This document shows, piece after piece, positions 25,439 through 35,670 of a stretch of DNA of 64,000 nt. Position 1 is the first letter of the stretch. Every line of letters starts with the position of its first letter. The stretch comes from Pithys albifrons albifrons. Its lineage: Eukaryota > Chordata > Aves > Passeriformes > Thamnophilidae. The stretch is taken from assembly GCF_047495875.1 (NCBI RefSeq), contig NC_092480.1:434001-498000 (forward strand). Direction: 5' to 3'. Both the position numbers and the translations under genes were made by a program. The notes under the pieces were generated by a model, which worked only from the letters and a program-made list of their open reading frames with translations, ran no database searches and was not told where the DNA came from.

Positions 25439-25735
25439 TTACATGCAGTCTCTTAATCTGCTAATCCTTTCTCCAGACAAGCTGGTTCTTTTTAAATCAA
25501 CTGCCATTTTATCAACCCAATGGAGCAGAGATCCGGACTCAACTCTATTCAACAATACATTCTTTTCATGAGAGACTGGCCTAGCTAATATGACACCACA
25601 AAGGGCTTGAGGAATTCCAAATACCCAGCTCTTTGGATTAAAAGCATAATAATCCCATGCAGTTTTTTGTTCAGAATTGATAGAATGGTTGTATAGTGAG
25701 TCACACTTGTTTGAACTTATCAAAGTAACAATATA
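25439..25735 (-). other. open frame in AT-rich DNA, possible terminal exon or conserved element
   Basis: On the minus strand about 98 codons are open in AT-rich sequence, where stops should be frequent, ending in TAA at 25439-25441. The translation is well mixed: it includes AWDYYAFNPKSWVFGIPQAL and further on NRVESGSLLHWVDKM. The nearest in-frame ATG is deep inside, so any initiation would need an upstream exon. However, the minus-strand sequence just before the frame is purine-rich, with no proper pyrimidine tract for an acceptor. The C-terminal part faintly recalls the end of the second ligand-binding lobe of ionotropic glutamate receptors, but this is too weak to name. It may be a pseudogene fragment or non-coding. 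Confidence 0.2.
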
Positions 25736-26399
25736 TCAAGCATTTCGTAGGATGATATTTTATTTTCTCAGGTTGATTCCACTTCTTTCAAGTTTTGTTT
25801 TTTTTAAATGTGTATTAATGACTGCCAAATGCCCCTGCAGTTAAACAATTAGAAGCTATAATTAAGCCCAGAATCTGATAGCTGTTGTTTTATGGCTGGG
25901 TTTCTATACAGTTTTATATAGACATAAGCATTGTTTTTGCCAGAGCAGCTCAGCACTCGGCGTGTTCCAGTGCAAAGCACTTTATAGAGCTGGGGCTCCT
26001 TCCCCTGCCCATGGGCCTGACTTTACTCTGCATCCAGCTGCATCTCAGAGCCAAGGCAGGACAGCCTTTGTGCTCAACAAGCCCATGGGAGGCAGAAAAC
26101 TGTCCAAGGCCGTTGGAATCAGCAGCCCAGGAGCCTCAATAACCTCCAGAGCAAAGCTCAGGCTTTGGGGAGACGCCTCCCTGTGTCCCCTCCCACTCTG
26201 CTCTGGGGGAGGTGAGACTGAGACCCAAGGCTTGCCCTGAGACAGGTTTTCTAAGCTTATTTAAAGGGTATCAGCCTCAATTCCAGCACAGCCAGGCTCT
26301 CAGAGGCAGCTGAGGTGTTCAGTGCCCTATTGCAGCTCTGGCTGCAGCAATGGGGGCTTTCATGACTGCCCCATTTTCTGCCACTGGCAGGAGGATTGA

Positions 26400-26577
26400 G
26401 AGCTCATCTCATGTCAGGGAGCTCAGCTCATGTCTGGGAGCTCATCTCATGTCAGGGAGCACTTTTTGTGTCTGGGAGCTCATCTCATGTCTGGGAGCTC
26501 ATCTCATGTCAGGGAGCACTTTTTGTGTCATGTCAGGGAGCACATCTCATGTCTGGGAGCACATCTCATGTCTGGGG
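26400..26577. repeat. 20-bp minisatellite, imperfect, about 9 copies
   Basis: Units of about 20 bp built on GAGCTCATCTCATGTCTGGG. Variants have GTCAGGG for GTCTGGG and CACATC for CTCATC. In two places the word ACTTTTTGTGTC replaces the middle of the unit, pointing to a higher-order block that was duplicated as a whole. No coding meaning: frames through it are short. Confidence 0.93.
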
Positions 26578-26750
26578 GAAGAAGTTAATGGGCTGGGCCA
26601 GCAGGAGGAGAGCACAGGGCAACAGAAGTCCTTGCTGGACTCCACAGAGAAGCCTTAGGAGGGAGCCCCTTGGCCATCTCTTCTCCTCAGGCTTCCAGCA
26701 GAGCAGGAATTGCCTTCACCTGAACTGCACAGGTCACTGCAACACCCACC

Positions 26751-26892
26751 CCCATCCCTGCAGGTGCAAGGCCAGGCTGGATGGAGCTCTGAGCAGCCAG
26801 GTCCAATGGAAGGTGTCCCTGCCCACAGCAAGGGGTGGAACAAGATGAACTTTATGTTCCCTTCCCACCCAAACCATTCAATGATTTTCATC
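26751..26892 (+). mobile_element. CR1 non-LTR retrotransposon, 3' fragment
   Basis: Contains AAGGCCAGGCTGGATGGAGC, GAAGGTGTCCCTGCCCACAG and a 3' end TTCCCACCCAAACCATTCAA with TGATTTTCAT. This is the typical CR1 3' terminus, in plus orientation. The 5' part is truncated and the copy carries many substitutions, so it is inactive. Confidence 0.92.
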
Positions 26893-28423
26893 TGAGTTAC
26901 AGCCACATGTGCAAACCACGACCCCTGACTCAACATCTTCCCAAAGCAAGAGTGTGGGAGAACATCTCATTCTTCTCCTGGGGCAGCCACAAGTGCCAGC
27001 TATGAACAAACACCCGCAGAGCTTGTGTGGGGCTGAGCTGGGCAGTGGGGCTGGAGCAGGATCAGCCCCAGCCCTGGGTGCCCATCCCCTCCCTGCCCAG
27101 CTCTGCAGAACCCTCTCCCTCTGCTGCCACCCCAGCCAGGCCCTGCTGGAGCAGCAGAAATGGCTTGTGGCTGCACTGGTGAGTCCTCAGTCATGTCCCC
27201 GCAGAGAACACAGAACTTCCTTTATTTTATTTATGTTTTTGTTTTCATTGTCATAACTCTTCCCTTGAGTTCCCACCCCTCCTACTCCATATGGCATCTC
27301 ACGAGGGAACAATAGAGAGCTCTTCAGGGGTTTGTATTATAACTCTTCAGAAGGAAAGGATTCTCTGAGGAGCTGGTTGGATTTTTCATCCCAATTATTT
27401 CAATATTCCTACGGAATTTCAAAATTAAATACATTCACAGCAGAACTGGCAGAGCTCAAGCGAATATTTTTCATTTTTACTTTTGACCAACTGCAGAGTT
27501 AACCAGAACATTTTGAAATTTGACTCCCTTGCCAATGCCTGCTGTAAAGAAGGGGAATTTGGGAAGGGTGGTGGCAGAAATGTTTGCTCACTTCCCTCTT
27601 TTTTCTCTTTTCAGCTCAGGGCCCGACCCCAGAGCAGTGAGCCTCCTCCTCAGGCTACAGGAATAAAAGTGTTAATGAGGAATGAAACACAATTGAAAAC
27701 TTCAATTCTTAAAAAACCAGCAAGAACAGCCCTGATTTTTCAGGCCAGACGAGTTCTCCTTTCTTTTGCCAGGGGAATATTGTTTGTGTGGCCTCCTTGG
27801 AGGAGGGTTTGGCCCTTCCATCCTCTGCTGGTGCCCCTTTAAACAAACACCTCATAACACTGTGGCTATAAATAGCACCGAGGTGGAAATGGCTGGATAG
27901 GTCTCTATGCCCTCCTTTGTGTTCACATTTTTCAAACATGCAAACCTTCTCCCCTCTCCCCCCTCTCCTTCCCTCCACAATGTGTGGTTATATATAGAAT
28001 ATTTATAATAGTTCTTATTTCTGAGCAATTTTCACCACTGCCACGCAGCAGGAAGAAATTGAGAAATTGCTGGTTGCTTATTTATTTATTTCTCCGTGGA
28101 AATATGCACTTAATCCTGCACAGTGTGGAAAAATACACTGTATGGATGGGATGTTTTGAAGCACATACAGTCTATAGATAGATGCCTGTTGGTGTGTGTG
28201 TTTTAAATGCAGACCACATTGATTCCAATGTGGAACTTATAAAGATGGGAGATACTCTTATCTCTGCAGGAAATAAAGGGTTGGGGGGAATATTTATGGG
28301 CAAGATGGTGAGCAGCTCCCACAGCCCATCCTTCACAGAGCTGCTGTTTGAGGGCAGGGAGGAGCACTGGGGGCTGGGACAGCTCAAGCACAGAGATCCC
28401 ACTGCTGTCCCCAAATCACTGAC

Positions 28424-28806
28424 TTACAGAACAGTTGGGGTTGGAAGGGACCTCTGGGGATCATCCAGTCCATCCCCTGCCCAGGAAGGGCCACCTGGAG
28501 CAGGTGACACAGGAACACATCCAGGTGGGTTTGAAATGCCTCCAGAGGGGGAGACTCCCCACCCTCCCTGGGCAGCTGTCCCAGGGCTCTGCCACCTCCA
28601 TGGAAGGAAGTTCTTCCTCAGGTTGAGGTGGAACCTGTGCTTTAGTTTCTGGCCATTCCTCCTTGTCCTGTAACTGGGCACCACCAAAAAGAGCCTGGGA
28701 AGATCCTCTGGCACCCCTGGGAGGTATTTGTGTGTCACTGCAGAGCACTCGGGGCCTGAGGGGTGTTCGGGGAAATACCAGTGGACACTGAGCCCCCTCT
28801 CCCACC
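28424..28806 (-). mobile_element. CR1 non-LTR retrotransposon, 3' fragment (longest copy here)
   Basis: The plus strand reads GTTGGGGTTGGAAGGGACCT, GATCATCCAGTCCATCCCCT, then AGGAACACATCCAGGTGGGT, GAAGTTCTTCCTCAGGTTGA and CTTGTCCTGTAACTGGGCAC. This is the reverse complement of the CR1 3' UTR and the end of ORF2, so the element lies on the minus strand. It is about 380 bp and truncated at its 5' end. Between about 28727 and 28790 the sequence departs from the CR1 order I know and may be a diverged part or a small insertion. Confidence 0.95.
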
Positions 28807-28980
28807 CTTCCTTTGGCATCTGCTGTTGGCAACTCTTAATGAGATATCAGGCTTAAGGACTAATTGCTGCATAGTCCTATTAGTGATCCTTCCTCTGTGT
28901 CACAGGAGAGGGGAAGGGGTTTAAGGGGATCAAACCACTCTGATTCCATGGCAGAGGCTGGCAAGGCTTCCTGAGCTGTG

Positions 28981-29200
28981 GGTGCCAGGGGAGGGCAGCT
29001 TGGAGGGACTCAGGGTGCAGGGGAGGGGTGGAGGGTGCTGAGCAGCATTCCTGGGTGCCAGGGGAGGGCAGCTTGGAGGGACTCAGGGTGCAGGGGAGGG
29101 GTGGAGGGTGCTGAGCAGCATTCCTGGGTGCCAGGGGGAGGGCAGCTTGGAGGGACTCAGGGTGCAGGGGAGGGGTGGAGGGTGCTGAGCAGCATTCCTG
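28981..29200. repeat. 73-bp tandem triplication
   Basis: Three consecutive copies (28981-29053, 29054-29126, 29127-29200) each start GGTGCCAGGGG and end GAGCAGCATTCCTG. The only difference I find is one additional G in the third copy. This near identity over 220 bp points to recent duplication. The unit is G-rich on the plus strand (GGGGAGGGGTGGAGGG). Confidence 0.97.
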
Positions 29201-32200
29201 GGCTCCACGTGGAGTGTTTGACATGGTCTGCATGGGAAGGAAAGGAAATTCATCTCATTGATCTTGGCCTGGGCAGTGCAAAGGTGTGTTTGCTTAAGGT
29301 TTGCTTCTCCTTCAGGAGCCACCCTGCCCCCAAAAAAAGAGATTTGGATGTTTTCATTTTTGAAATCAAGCCCAGTGGGATGGAAAAAAAGGAGAAGAAA
29401 GGGGAAGGGCAAAGCTTCAGTCAGGACTTCAGGCAGTCCTGGGGGTTGGATCTCTCCCAGGTCCTCCTAACCCTTACGAGAGCTGTATGAAAACCCTGCA
29501 GGGTTTGGCACAGTATAAACCTTGCCCAGAGTTTGTCTATAAAATCAGCTGTGTTGTGCTTGGTTCAAGGTCCTTCCCACCAGTTTCCAGCCTCTGGCAG
29601 GAGCAGGAGCTGATGCTCAGAGTTCAAGAACACCAGCAATGCCCTCACAGATCCCCAGAACAAGGTATTAACTTCTGGTGACCCGAGTTTCTGTGTTTGC
29701 TGGCTCAGGTGTGCTTGTCTTCTATTTCTTAGTCTACATGCACTTAACCCCCTTTTTATCAATGGGCTTTGTAACCTGTCCTGCCACTGAGTTCCCCAAA
29801 TTCACTGTGGGCTGTGTGAGAACCAGGTGTGGCTTTTATTAGATTTTTTTTCCTAGTTGAAAGTGGCAATTTTTTAGGACTGGGACTTCCCTGCTGCAGA
29901 GAACAAGGAATATGTAAAAGAACAGTAGCAGGTTTTGAGCTATTTTTTCTTGATTGCATTTGACAAGTCCTGTCTATCAGCTTAGGGAAATGAAAAAGAG
30001 CAAGCATCCATCTCAGCCCTTTCTTCCTCAGTATCAGGCAGCATCTGAAGGAAAGAACTATTATCTGAAAGGATTAGACCCTGAAGAATGTGCAGGGGCC
30101 ATGAGGAGTATTGAAGCACAGTGGGTGACACCAGAGCATCTGGGAGCTGAGGAGCCCTGGGGAGGAGAGGAGGAAGGTCTGGCTGCTGCAGTGGGTCCCC
30201 TGGAGTGCCAGGGGAACATGTGGGTGCCAGAGGGGGCTGTGAGAATGCAGAGCTGTCTAGGTGGGCGCCAAGATATGCAGGGCACAGCATGGAACGTGCC
30301 AGGAGAGCCTCCTGACAAAGGCAGGGCTGGGGGTGGGGAGAGGGTGCTGGAATTAAAACAGAGATTAAGCTGCAGTATGTTGTGCTCTCACTTCTGAAGT
30401 ATCTGCCTCATGCTGTTCTCCCCTTAATCTGTCAGCTACAGTTAATAGCTGATCAGAGCTGTGCTTTAATGAGTCAGGCAGATTGTTTGCATAAACAGGT
30501 GCCAGGCTGATGGAACCCACAGCAGTTGGATGCTGAATTCTCCCCCTGGGACTCCCACCTGCACTGTCCCCCCTTACCCACCCTCTGGGTTGTTTGCTGC
30601 CAGAAGGGCACCTGAAACAGGTTGTGTTTTAAGGTGTGTTCACATCCTTTTCCTCACCCATCTCCTCCTCTCCCACCACCTAGAGGAGACTTTGTGGCTG
30701 AGGTGACTTTAGGTGTAACAACTCCCAACCAGGGCTTAGCCTGAGCCCTGCCTTTGGCAACGGGGTGGGAATTACTGGGCTCTGTTTCTCACCTCCTCGT
30801 GCCTTTATCAAGATGATAATAGAAAAGGCAGTACAAGAAGAGCAAAATGCTGAGCACAACTCAGGAGATTAAATTCAAACGCTTTTCAGGGTGCTCTGAC
30901 ATATTTACAACTTAAATATTTTGCTTTGAAGTGATTTCAGGCATTTCCTATCAAGGTAATAGTTCTGTCTGAAAAACAAATGTTTGCACTCTCCTTCATT
31001 AATTGCTACTATGAGGGATTCGAGCTGAGAGCTGTACAGGTTCTGATCCAAATCTGTTTTCCTTGGCCTCATCTCAGCACTATAAAAATTGCTTTCCATT
31101 TCTGCAGTGCCTTTCCCTGTGACATTCTGAAAGCCCTTGATAAAAATTAATTAACCCGTAATGCAAATTCATCAAAGCTGGAAAAAGAACCCCTGACTCT
31201 TTAAAGGCATCACTCTGCATGAATATCTGGGCAGAATGACTCCCAGGATGAAACTCCTGATGGTGCTCCCATGCCTCAAAATGTACCTTTTGAAACAGTT
31301 TTTAGTAATGCTGTGTGGGCAAAGTGAGCATTCAATATTATTCTCTTCCACAGATGGAGAAAACAGTCACCAAGTGACTAAATAATTTGCTTGTAGTCAC
31401 ATGGAGAAGAACAGAGTGTTCCTCAGCTGGGCCACGTGACTTTCTCATTCCTCTCCTGCATTCCCAACACAATATGGGCAATCCAAAGGTTTGGATCCCT
31501 GTATTTTGCAAAAGGGAAAGGTCTGGAGCTCTTTGGAGAGCCAGTCCCATGCACAGTTCCCTTTCAGGGCTGAATTTCCATTTGCCAAGGTATTCCTGCT
31601 TTTCCTACATTCTGCTCTTGCTACAGAAGGTATTGCCTCTTTCTAGAATCAAGTTAACCTTAAATATTGTGGATTTTAAAAGGCTGTGGTGTTCCACCAT
31701 TGAAAGATTGGCTTTGTAATGTTGGGATTTCTGCTTTAAATCCATGTGAAAGACACTGAGATCCTGCAGAGGCCCAAGGAAATGCCACCGAGCTCCTGGT
31801 GTTGAAGAACAGGGGGGGATTCTTGCAGACATTGGGCTCTTGCTCCAGCACAGCCAGAGAATCCAAACCAAGGAGGCCACAGTACATGGTGCTTGCATGT
31901 GAATGTTGGCACAAATTGGCCCTAATCTGGTGGAAAATGGACAGGGATTTTGTGGTCCTGGGCAGTGGGAGGGAGTGAGACCAATGCCACCTGAGTCACT
32001 TCCAGAGAAAGATGCATAAGGAATGTACTATAACCAACCTGTAAAAATGGATTATTTGTCAGTTTTAAATAGAAAATCACCAGCTAACAGTATTTTAACA
32101 AGACTTTAGTTCATGTTCCCTTTGTATTTTGAGCCTACATCATTCAGCACGATGACAACTGGACCTTTTGTGGCTGCAATGTCAGATACACACAGACAAC

Positions 32201-33764
32201 CCAACCCCTGTGATCTCTGCCCACAGCTTGTGATCTCCTGAGCCCGTTTTTCAGAGACAAATGGATTTGAAATGGTATTTAAAGTACACAAGGTGTTTCA
32301 GCCTCTGCAGTCTGCAGGTGATGGTTGTGCTGATGTTCTGATGATGAATAAGTGGAAATATCATTAAATAAGATCAAGTGCTAAACATCTGCTGAAAACT
32401 GGTGTCTGCTCCTTCCAGCCAGTGTGCAGGTCCTGGAAAACCTGGGCATGACCCCTCTGATTAGAGTTCTCTTTCCAATGGGGAACACCTGTGGGCAGCA
32501 GAGTTTGGAGAGCTCAGCCAGGGCAGGTGAGGGGGATGAGCTGGGGATGAACTGGGGTATCAAGGAGAGCAGCTGAGTTTCCACAGAGCTCCAACACCAC
32601 CACCCCAGCCAGGACCTCCCTCTGCCTGCTCCAAGGTAAGACATTCTGGCTTCTTCTATGGCAATTTTGATGGTTGATCATAAAATGTGTTTAAATGAAT
32701 GTCCTGGATGTTGATTCACACAAGTGGAGCTGTGGCTTGGTGTCTTTCTGTGGTTTCAGAGGTTAATTGAGGCTCCTTGGTCTTAATTTGCAGAGGATGG
32801 ACCTGCTTACCCCCAGAAGGCCTCGGGGAGGGACAGGGTGCTTGAGAGCTTGCACAGTGGGATTTATTTCAGCCCAGTCTGTGCTGCTGATGTGCTTGTT
32901 GTATTTGTTGGAAACAGTAGTGATTTTGGGTTAGGAGCCTGATTTCCAGCTCTGTGTCTGTGTGGATTTGCTCATTTTGTGTTGAGTGAGGCCAGTTTTC
33001 ATTTAGAGAGTTGCTTGTTGTTACCTGGCTCCTGTTTTATCAAAATTTGCCTGGAGTTAAGGATCTTTCAGGCCTTACTGTGTGTTCTTGGTTTCTTGAA
33101 ATTCTCCAGAAAGTTTAAGATTTGGGAAGTGGTGGAAGAACATATTTTGCTGAGAAACAAGGTTGAAAAGCACAGCTCCTTCCACCTGTTTATGCTTTGA
33201 CTACTTTAGTGTTGGTATTTGTAGAGAGTGTTTTGCTTTCATTGTCTGTGTTTGTTTTCAAAAGGAATGCACACTGATAAATAACCCAAATGTAAGCAAT
33301 GTCTTGGCTGTGTCAGTTGTATTTTTGCTGTTATTGATACCAATAATACACCTTTTATTGTTGCTATGAAATAGCACCTCCAAACTTTTTCTACATGTGG
33401 GTCCATACAGAGATTTTTCAAATTTATTTAGGTTTTTTTTTTTTTTCATACAGCCTCTAATTGTGGTTTTGCTGAGATTTCAATTACTTGCATTTTCCAG
33501 TTGCATTTTCCCTTGTAAATTGAAGCTGTGTTAGTGTTTTGTTTGTTTTCATGTAAGACCCCCTGCTCTACAGGCAGCAGCCAAGATCATTCCCTGCCTT
33601 TTCTGGATGTATTCTTGATAAATGCATAGAGGGGAGGGAGCTCTTGCTGGAGAATTTATAGTCAGAATAACGTGGCCCAGGAGGGGCACAGGAATTATCA
33701 GAGCAGGGTAACACACCCAGTGGTGCTGGGCAGAGAGGGCAGCAGGAATTTTGGCATTGGAGAC
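29201..33764. other. unique sequence; one exon-like piece at 29981-30124
   Basis: No recognised repeat apart from T14 at 33433-33446 and diffuse A/T runs. On the plus strand 29981-30124 is preceded by TGTCTATCAG and followed by GTGACA. It reads 48 codons in phase 0 to phase 0, containing YYLKGLDPEECAGAMRSIEA. The acceptor's pyrimidine tract is weak and I recognise no family. The rest is unassigned; open frames on both strands are short. Confidence 0.35.
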
Positions 33765-33840
33765 TCACAGGATGGTTTGAGGTGGAAGAGACCTCGAAGA
33801 TCCTCCAGTTCCAAACCTGTGGCAGGGACAGGGACAGGTT
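33765..33840 (-). mobile_element. CR1 non-LTR retrotransposon, short 3' end
   Basis: The plus strand reads TCACAGGATGGTTTGAGGTG, GAAGAGACCTCGAAGATCCT and CCAGTTCCAAACC, the reverse complement of a CR1 3' terminus. Only about 75 bp remain. It lies roughly 230 bp upstream of the CpG island. Confidence 0.85.
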
Positions 33841-34064
33841 TGATGCTGCCCTTGCTGTGGGTACCTCCTCCCTCCATCCAGCCGCTGTCACGCTCATTCC
33901 TGCTCTCTCCTTCACACACAACTCTGCTAAAATATTCCCTGGGAGTGTGAAAGCAGCTGCTCTTGGACGGAAACAACCTTGTGTGTTCTTGAGGGAGCGT
34001 TCCCACCGGCTCGGGCTTCAGCTGGGGGTAGCCACTGGTATTTTCCATCCAAACAATTTTATAT

Positions 34065-34450
34065 ATCTAGATATAAAACATACAGTGCCGCGCTGTGCGC
34101 CGGGGGCAGCGTGGGAAGGGTTAAGGATGACGGGGTTGGGTGTGACAGCCCGATGCGCTTTCCAGGTAATCGGGATAAAGCGAAGCTCTTTATCCCAGGG
34201 CTGAGCCTGAGCCGCGTGTACAACCCCAGCCGTCGGAGCGGGGGGACCGTCCTGGGGGCAATGGGGAGGGCAGGAGGGGGGCAGGAGGGCAGGGCAGCAG
34301 CGGAGCTCTCTCGGTTCTCTCCCCCGGGCCGGGCTCGGTCCCCTCCCGAGTTGCTGATGCCGCCCGCGCATCCCGCGGGTGCCGCAGGGGCTGAGCTGAA
34401 CGCCCCGAGGCTGCCGCGGTTTTTTGCTCAGCTGCCAAGGCAGGTCCCTG
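34065..34450 (+). promoter_or_regulatory. CpG-island promoter with TATA-like box and candidate first exon
   Basis: I count about 32 CpGs in 34081-34440, far above anything else in the window, with high GC. A TATA-like ATATAAAA at 34071-34078 sits at the sharp boundary between AT-rich DNA and the island, so a start site near 34100-34110 would suit. Possible splice donors on the plus strand are CAG/GTAATC at 34166 and CCT/GTAAGT at 34450. The segment 34240-34310 carries at least six G-runs and could form a quadruplex. Such islands often fire in both directions, so a minus-strand transcript is also possible. No exon on the minus side was found. Confidence 0.6.
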
Positions 34451-34533
34451 TAAGTGCTGGGGTTTGTTGGTCTTTTTTTAAATTTTTTTTCCCCCTCCCC
34501 TTCTCTTCCTTCTCCTCCTCCTCCTCGAGACAG
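34450..34533 (+). other. candidate 84-bp minimal intron
   Basis: The stretch begins with full-consensus donor GTAAGT and ends with an unusually long pyrimidine tract (about 34468-34526) and CAG. The acceptor is a tandem CAGCAG (34531-34536), so two alternative sites 3 bp apart are possible. An intron this short is close to the vertebrate minimum but common in birds. It would separate the CpG-island leader exon from the exon with the candidate start codon. Confidence 0.4.
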
Positions 34534-34542
34534 CAGTGGGAA

Positions 34543-35670
34543 ATGGCTGCCTTGCTGCAGGAGCCTCACTGGCGCTTTGTGCTTTGCATCTCGGTTTTCT
34601 CCTTTTCTGCAGCCAGCCTGTTCCAGAGGGTGAGATTCCATGGCCAGGCAGCAGCTGCTCAGCCTCTGCAGCGCAGAGTTCCCTCCCTGGCTGTGGGAGG
34701 GTTACAGACCTGAGCTCTGCGCTCCTCAGCTCCCCCTCAACATGTCAGGTTTAAACCTTTACAACGTGTTATTTCCATGCTCTGCAGGGACTTTTAGAAG
34801 AGGATCGAGATACTTCTCTAGTGTATTACAGGGGAAGAAACATAATTCCCCTAAAAATAAAAGTGTTGGAGGAAAGAAATGCTTCCAAGTGCCCTGCAGC
34901 TCAGGAGCCCAGTTCCTGGCGTGGTGTGAGTGCTTGTGCTCTTTATGGTGCTCTCAAACCTGGGTTAAATCCCTCTGGACTGGGGATTCAGCTGAAGACA
35001 GGCTGGCTGAGGATGCTTCTGCCAGTGTGAAATGGGGGAGGCTTGGGCTCCTTCCTGAAGAAAACACCTACTGGGGAATCCCTGGCACTGGGATGCACAG
35101 CAGAGGTCACGGGGGGGGGTTTATGTGGTGGGGCAGCCTTGGGATCACAACTCAAATGGCCCTTGGATGTCCTCCTAAATTCTGCTTTCTGTGATGGGAT
35201 TTCCCCCTCCCAGTGAAGTTCAGTTGCCCAGAGGGGTGCAGAGCTCTCTGGCTGTTCCTGCAGGGAGCCTTGTCCCGAGCAGAGGGGAGGGAATGCTGGA
35301 ATCTCCAAGGGGCCTGGGATGCTCAGAGCCAAAGCAGCACTGAGTGTTGCAGTGAGTTTGGAAACCTGGAGAACATGGTGGGGAGTTCTGCTCACTAGAA
35401 AACTTCCCATGGTCAAAATGGGTTTACAAATGATTTTGAGATTTTTCTTCAAACTATTCACTAATGTTCTTTATGAAACAGGAGCTATAAATGGTTTGCA
35501 ATACCTGGAATCCATTAGCTCCTGTGGGTACCTGACTGGGCTGTACAGTGGAAGGATGTCTCTGTTCTTAGAAACCAAGATAATGTGCTTAATATTGGCT
35601 TTCTTTTGTCTGTTCCTTTACCTCTACATCCCTGCAGGATGAAAATGCAGCTTGCTGTACTAGAAACTGA
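34543..35670 (+). CDS. candidate spliced gene for a small secretory-pathway protein, unidentified
   Basis: Proposed coding parts are 34543-34629, 34788-34925 and possibly 35638-35670, all joining in phase 0. The ATG has good context (G at -3, G at +4) and lies just downstream of the CpG island and short intron. The first 29 residues look like a signal peptide or anchor: H9 W10 R11, then a hydrophobic core FVLCISVFSFSAASLF at 12-27. The donor is AGG/GTGAGA. The second part has an acceptor ATGCTCTGCAG and a donor GTGAGT; it reads 46 codons including LVYYRGRNIIPLKIKVLEER and an N-A-S glycosylation sequon at residue 60. A strong acceptor before 35638 could add ten codons and a stop, with AATAAA at 35692-35697. 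An alternative last exon in the same phase is 36451-36780. I do not recognise the protein. It may be a longer gene, or a non-coding RNA. Confidence 0.33.

Larger units (their letters stand above)
24599..26399. other. unique sequence between two tandem repeats
   Basis: Holds the TG/TA microsatellite and the 94-codon minus-strand frame described separately. Around 25740-25930 the sequence is AT-rich and repeat-free, with TAATTAAG and ATTAATGAC words like those in conserved regulatory DNA. I see no promoter, CpG island or recognised repeat. Confidence 0.4.

Noticed and set aside
34018..34641. 207-codon minus-strand protein across the CpG island
   Set aside because: GC-rich DNA is stop-poor; no splice sites or recognisable domain support it.
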